Source of the DNA: Methanobacteriota archaeon
GTDB taxonomy: Archaea > Thermoplasmatota > Poseidoniia > Poseidoniales > Poseidoniaceae
Assembly: GCA_018662715.1 (NCBI GenBank)
Contig: JABJFP010000138.1
Span: 1-18,713, forward strand
Reading direction: 5' to 3'
Length of the DNA: 18,713 bases
Shown here in pieces: positions 16,502-18,713 of the stretch. The first letter of the stretch is position 1; each line of letters opens with the position of its first letter. Under the pieces are notes generated by a model that was not told the origin of the DNA, searched no databases, and saw only the letters and a list, made by a program, of their open reading frames with translations. Made by a program: the position numbers and the translations under genes.

Positions 16502-16531
16502 AATTCATGAAACCTCGTATGAATTCATGAA
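16502..16531. promoter_or_regulatory. Two AATTCATGAA copies 20 bp apart in the SDR/lipA divergent region
   Basis: AATTCATGAA occurs at 16502-16511 and again at 16522-16531, an exact spacing of 20 bp or about two helical turns. The second copy lies within two overlapping palindromes, ATGAATTCAT (16519-16528) and ATTCATGAAT (16523-16532). They lie 21-51 bp upstream of the SDR ATG, where a bound protein would cover its core promoter. This looks like a paired operator, but no regulator is identified. Confidence 0.4.
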
Positions 16532-16637
16532 TCAATACCGCGGCTTCACCAACAAACCCTTGAATCACACACCTTTTTGATGGACTCCGACTGCCCCATA
16601 CCAAGGAGGGGGTCAAATAGAAGGAAAACCTCTCCCA

Positions 16638-17645
16638 ATGGCCGCTTCCAAGGGAGGTTCTAAATCGCCTCCTCGCCGCAAACAGCGACTCCCCAAATGG
16701 TTCAAAACCCGACTTCCAAGCGGCGAACAGCAGGCCATATTCAACACCACAAAAACAGCAGTGAAGGACAACAAACTCCACACCGTGTGTGAAGAGGCGC
16801 GATGTCCCAACATTCACGACTGCTGGGCATCGGGTGATGCAACCTTCATGATCGCCGGCCAAGAATGCACCAGAGGGTGCCGATTTTGTGCGGTTGGGAC
16901 CATCAAGAGACCCCCCGCCCTTGACCCCGAGGAACCAGCACACCTCGCAGAGGCTGTGACCTCCATGAATTTGCGCCATGCAGTCATCACTGTGGTCAAT
17001 AGAGACGACCTACCAGACAGTGGGGCTGACCATTACAAACAGTGCATTGACGCCGTTCACTCCCAAGCACCCGAAGTTACGCTTGAACTTCTCTGTTCAG
17101 ATCTTGCCGGAGACCATGTCGCTCTCGAACATTTACTGAACGACAGCCCGCTCTCAGTATTTGCTCACAACGTTGAATGCGTCCCTCGACTTGATGCGAC
17201 GGTCAGAGACGCACGAGCATCGTTCAGCCAGTCATTGGAAATCCTCAGGCAAGCCAAGGTATTGCGCCCAGACATTCTTACAAAATCATCCCTCATGGTC
17301 GGGGTTGGAGAAACCGATGATGAAATTCTGGAAGCTCTGGACCTCCTCAGGGAAGCGGGAGTTGACCTTGTCACGATTGGACAATACCTCGCTCCGTCTG
17401 CAAACCACTTGACTGTTGACCGTTTTCCTGAGCCCGAGATGTATGACATTTGGGCCGTTCACGCAATAAATATCGGATTCTCCGGTATTGCGAGCGGACC
17501 CTTAGTCCGTTCATCGTTCAAAGCAGGCCTCCTTTACAGGAAAACTAAGGATGCTGATAACACAGAAACAATGCCCGGTGCATATGTCCGTGTAGCCAAC
17601 CACCAAAGCAACCCACCGACACCCCTTAAGGTGGACCGGTCCTGA
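16638..17645 (+). CDS. lipA: Lipoyl synthase (radical SAM)
   Basis: This 335-residue enzyme inserts two sulfurs into protein-bound octanoyl groups to make the lipoyl cofactor of 2-oxoacid dehydrogenase complexes and the glycine cleavage system. The auxiliary-cluster motif has Cys51, Cys56 and Cys62 (CEEARCPNIHDC). The radical SAM cluster motif C-x3-C-x2-C is Cys77, Cys81 and Cys84 (CTRGCRFC). The conserved Ser ligand lies in RSSFKAG from residue 291. Length is normal for the family, and the first 20 residues are basic and variable. The ATG at 16638 has a weak TATA-like CAAATAG 18-24 bp upstream and no close Shine-Dalgarno sequence, so it may be leaderless. The E1 alpha gene starts 9 bp after its stop, tying cofactor synthesis to the complex that uses it. 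Confidence 0.95.
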   Translation: MAASKGGSKSPPRRKQRLPKWFKTRLPSGEQQAIFNTTKTAVKDNKLHTVCEEARCPNIHDCWASGDATFMIAGQECTRGCRFCAVGTIKRPPALDPEEPAHLAEAVTSMNLRHAVITVVNRDDLPDSGADHYKQCIDAVHSQAPEVTLELLCSDLAGDHVALEHLLNDSPLSVFAHNVECVPRLDATVRDARASFSQSLEILRQAKVLRPDILTKSSLMVGVGETDDEILEALDLLREAGVDLVTIGQYLAPSANHLTVDRFPEPEMYDIWAVHAINIGFSGIASGPLVRSSFKAGLLYRKTKDADNTETMPGAYVRVANHQSNPPTPLKVDRS

Positions 17646-17654
17646 GGTGAAACA

Positions 17655-18713
17655 ATGACGGAGAGAAGCACGGTTACAACCTCGCCCTACACGATTGGGG
17701 TTGCACCATTCCGTCCCGGAGACACGCCATCCTTCGGTGACAAATTTGTTGAACAACCTGGCGATCTGAATCGTCCAGACCCTGCAACATGCACTTCACA
17801 AGATACAGCACCTCATGCATCGGGTTTGGTACGTGTGCTCACCGATGATGGCATCGCTGTTGGTGAATGGGACCCAGGCCTTGACGCTGAAGCACTTATT
17901 CAGGGTCTTGAATACATGATGCGACTCCGAATCTTTGACGACCGAATGATCAAAATGCAACGAACTGGAAAACTCTCGTTCTACATGCGATCGCTTGGAG
18001 AAGAAGCAGTCGCAATAGCGCAAACAATGGCCCTTGAAGACAACGATTGGATTTTCCCATCGTACCGACAACCTGGTGCACAATTTGTTCGTGGACGAGA
18101 CATGGTGAGCATGATTTGCCACTGCATAGGAAACACAGAAGATAACGTTCGTGGACGACAAATGCCAGTCCATTACACTTGGAAAGAAGGCAGATTCATC
18201 TCCATTTCATCACCGGTTGGAACACAATTTTCACAAGCAGTAGGTGTTGCAATGGCCAGCGCCTACAAAGGACTTGACGAAGCTTGCATCTCATGGCTTG
18301 GAGACGGTACGTCTGCTCAGGGAGATTACCACTACGCACTCAATTTTGCATCGACGTTCAAACCTCCAGTCATCCTCAATGTCGTCAATAACCAATGGGC
18401 CATCTCCACACACGTTTCGCTGGCTACGGGTGGACGAACATTTGCAGAGCGCGGCTTGGCTTACGACATCCCATCATTCCGAGTCGATGGAAATGACTTC
18501 CTCGCTCTATACAGCGTCACAAAATGGGCACGTGAGCGTGCATCAGCCGGCCTTGGACCAACGCATATCGAAGTGTACACCTACAGGTCAGGAGCCCACT
18601 CATCTTCGGATGACCCCTCAGCATACAGACCTCAGAACGAAGCAGAATGTTGGCCTGGTGGCGACCCGGTAGAACGGCTTCGAGCCCACCTTGTCAAAAT
18701 TGGCGAGTGGGAT
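17655..18713 (+). CDS. 2-oxoacid dehydrogenase E1 component, alpha subunit (branched-chain type), cut by the right edge
   Basis: The first 353 codons of a ThDP-dependent E1 alpha subunit are visible, with no stop before the window ends. It decarboxylates a 2-oxoacid and passes the acyl group to lipoylated E2. The ThDP motif runs from GDG at 216-218 to NN at 245-246. Other family marks are FPSYRQPG (134-141), GRQMPVHY (167-174), ISSPVGTQ (184-191), FRVDGND (275-281) and the phospho-loop-like HSSSDDPSAYR (315-325). GRQMPVHY and the HSSSDD loop favour branched-chain over pyruvate specificity, but archaeal E1 specificity is hard to read from sequence. About 75 N-terminal residues form an extension before the core. 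The start follows GAGGTGA, which overlaps the lipA stop, giving a two-gene operon. E1 beta and E2 are expected just outside the window. Confidence 0.93.
   Translation, partial: MTERSTVTTSPYTIGVAPFRPGDTPSFGDKFVEQPGDLNRPDPATCTSQDTAPHASGLVRVLTDDGIAVGEWDPGLDAEALIQGLEYMMRLRIFDDRMIKMQRTGKLSFYMRSLGEEAVAIAQTMALEDNDWIFPSYRQPGAQFVRGRDMVSMICHCIGNTEDNVRGRQMPVHYTWKEGRFISISSPVGTQFSQAVGVAMASAYKGLDEACISWLGDGTSAQGDYHYALNFASTFKPPVILNVVNNQWAISTHVSLATGGRTFAERGLAYDIPSFRVDGNDFLALYSVTKWARERASAGLGPTHIEVYTYRSGAHSSSDDPSAYRPQNEAECWPGGDPVERLRAHLVKIGEWD

Noticed and set aside
16482..16979. N-terminal extension of the SDR frame by 166 codons
   Set aside because: It runs antisense through the start of lipA and the intergenic region. 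The Rossmann fold begins right after the ATG at 16481.
18244..18672. 142-codon plus-strand frame near the right edge
   Set aside because: It lies in another frame within the E1 alpha coding region, whose conserved ThDP motifs are unambiguous.

Overview
The window reads as archaeal chromosome, most likely a planktonic marine Thermoplasmatota lineage such as Marine Group II (Poseidoniales). The lineage call is inference. It rests on four things: leaderless-looking starts with an A/T-rich TATA-like element 24-26 bp upstream, an XPD-type Fe-S helicase, giant Asp/Asn/Thr-rich surface proteins dense in N-x-S/T sequons, and a lipoyl synthase next to a 2-oxoacid dehydrogenase E1 gene, as expected of an aerobic heterotroph. 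No 16S gene or other phylogenetic marker is present. No insertion sequence, integrase, CRISPR array or prophage gene was seen.

Layout. 1-206 is upstream sequence with a perfect 9-bp inverted repeat, a likely operator. 207-581 (+) is a ribbon-helix-helix regulator. 582-911 is mostly empty, with one doubtful small ORF and a hairpin. 912-3029 (+) is an XPD/Rad3-family helicase. 3054-3551 (+) is a small acidic protein whose C-terminus resembles an Hsp20/alpha-crystallin fold; it ends 3 bp from the convergent stop of the giant gene. 3555-12461 (-) encodes a surface protein of about 2,970 residues: signal peptide, about 17 thrombospondin-type-3-like Ca-binding units, a transglutaminase-like domain lacking its expected His, about 16 Ig-like repeats, one membrane helix and a DUF4129-like inner domain. 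12551-15523 (-) encodes a second single-pass surface protein of 990 residues with a very acidic cytoplasmic tail. 15618-15701 (-) is tRNA-Leu(UAA). 15738-16481 (-) is a pteridine-reductase-like SDR. 16638-17645 (+) is lipA. 17655 to the right edge (+) is a branched-chain/pyruvate-type E1 alpha subunit, cut by the window.

How the genes work together. lipA and the E1 alpha gene form a tight operon: LipA makes the lipoyl cofactor on which the complex containing this E1 depends. The two large minus-strand genes look like a cell-surface module. Each has its own leaderless-type promoter and each projects a large ectodomain from one C-terminal membrane helix. The most unusual object is the giant protein. 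It carries a transglutaminase/DUF4129 pairing known from TgpA-like proteins, but with some 1,800 residues of Ig-like repeats inserted between the two domains and a Ca-binding array in front, and with an apparently broken catalytic triad.
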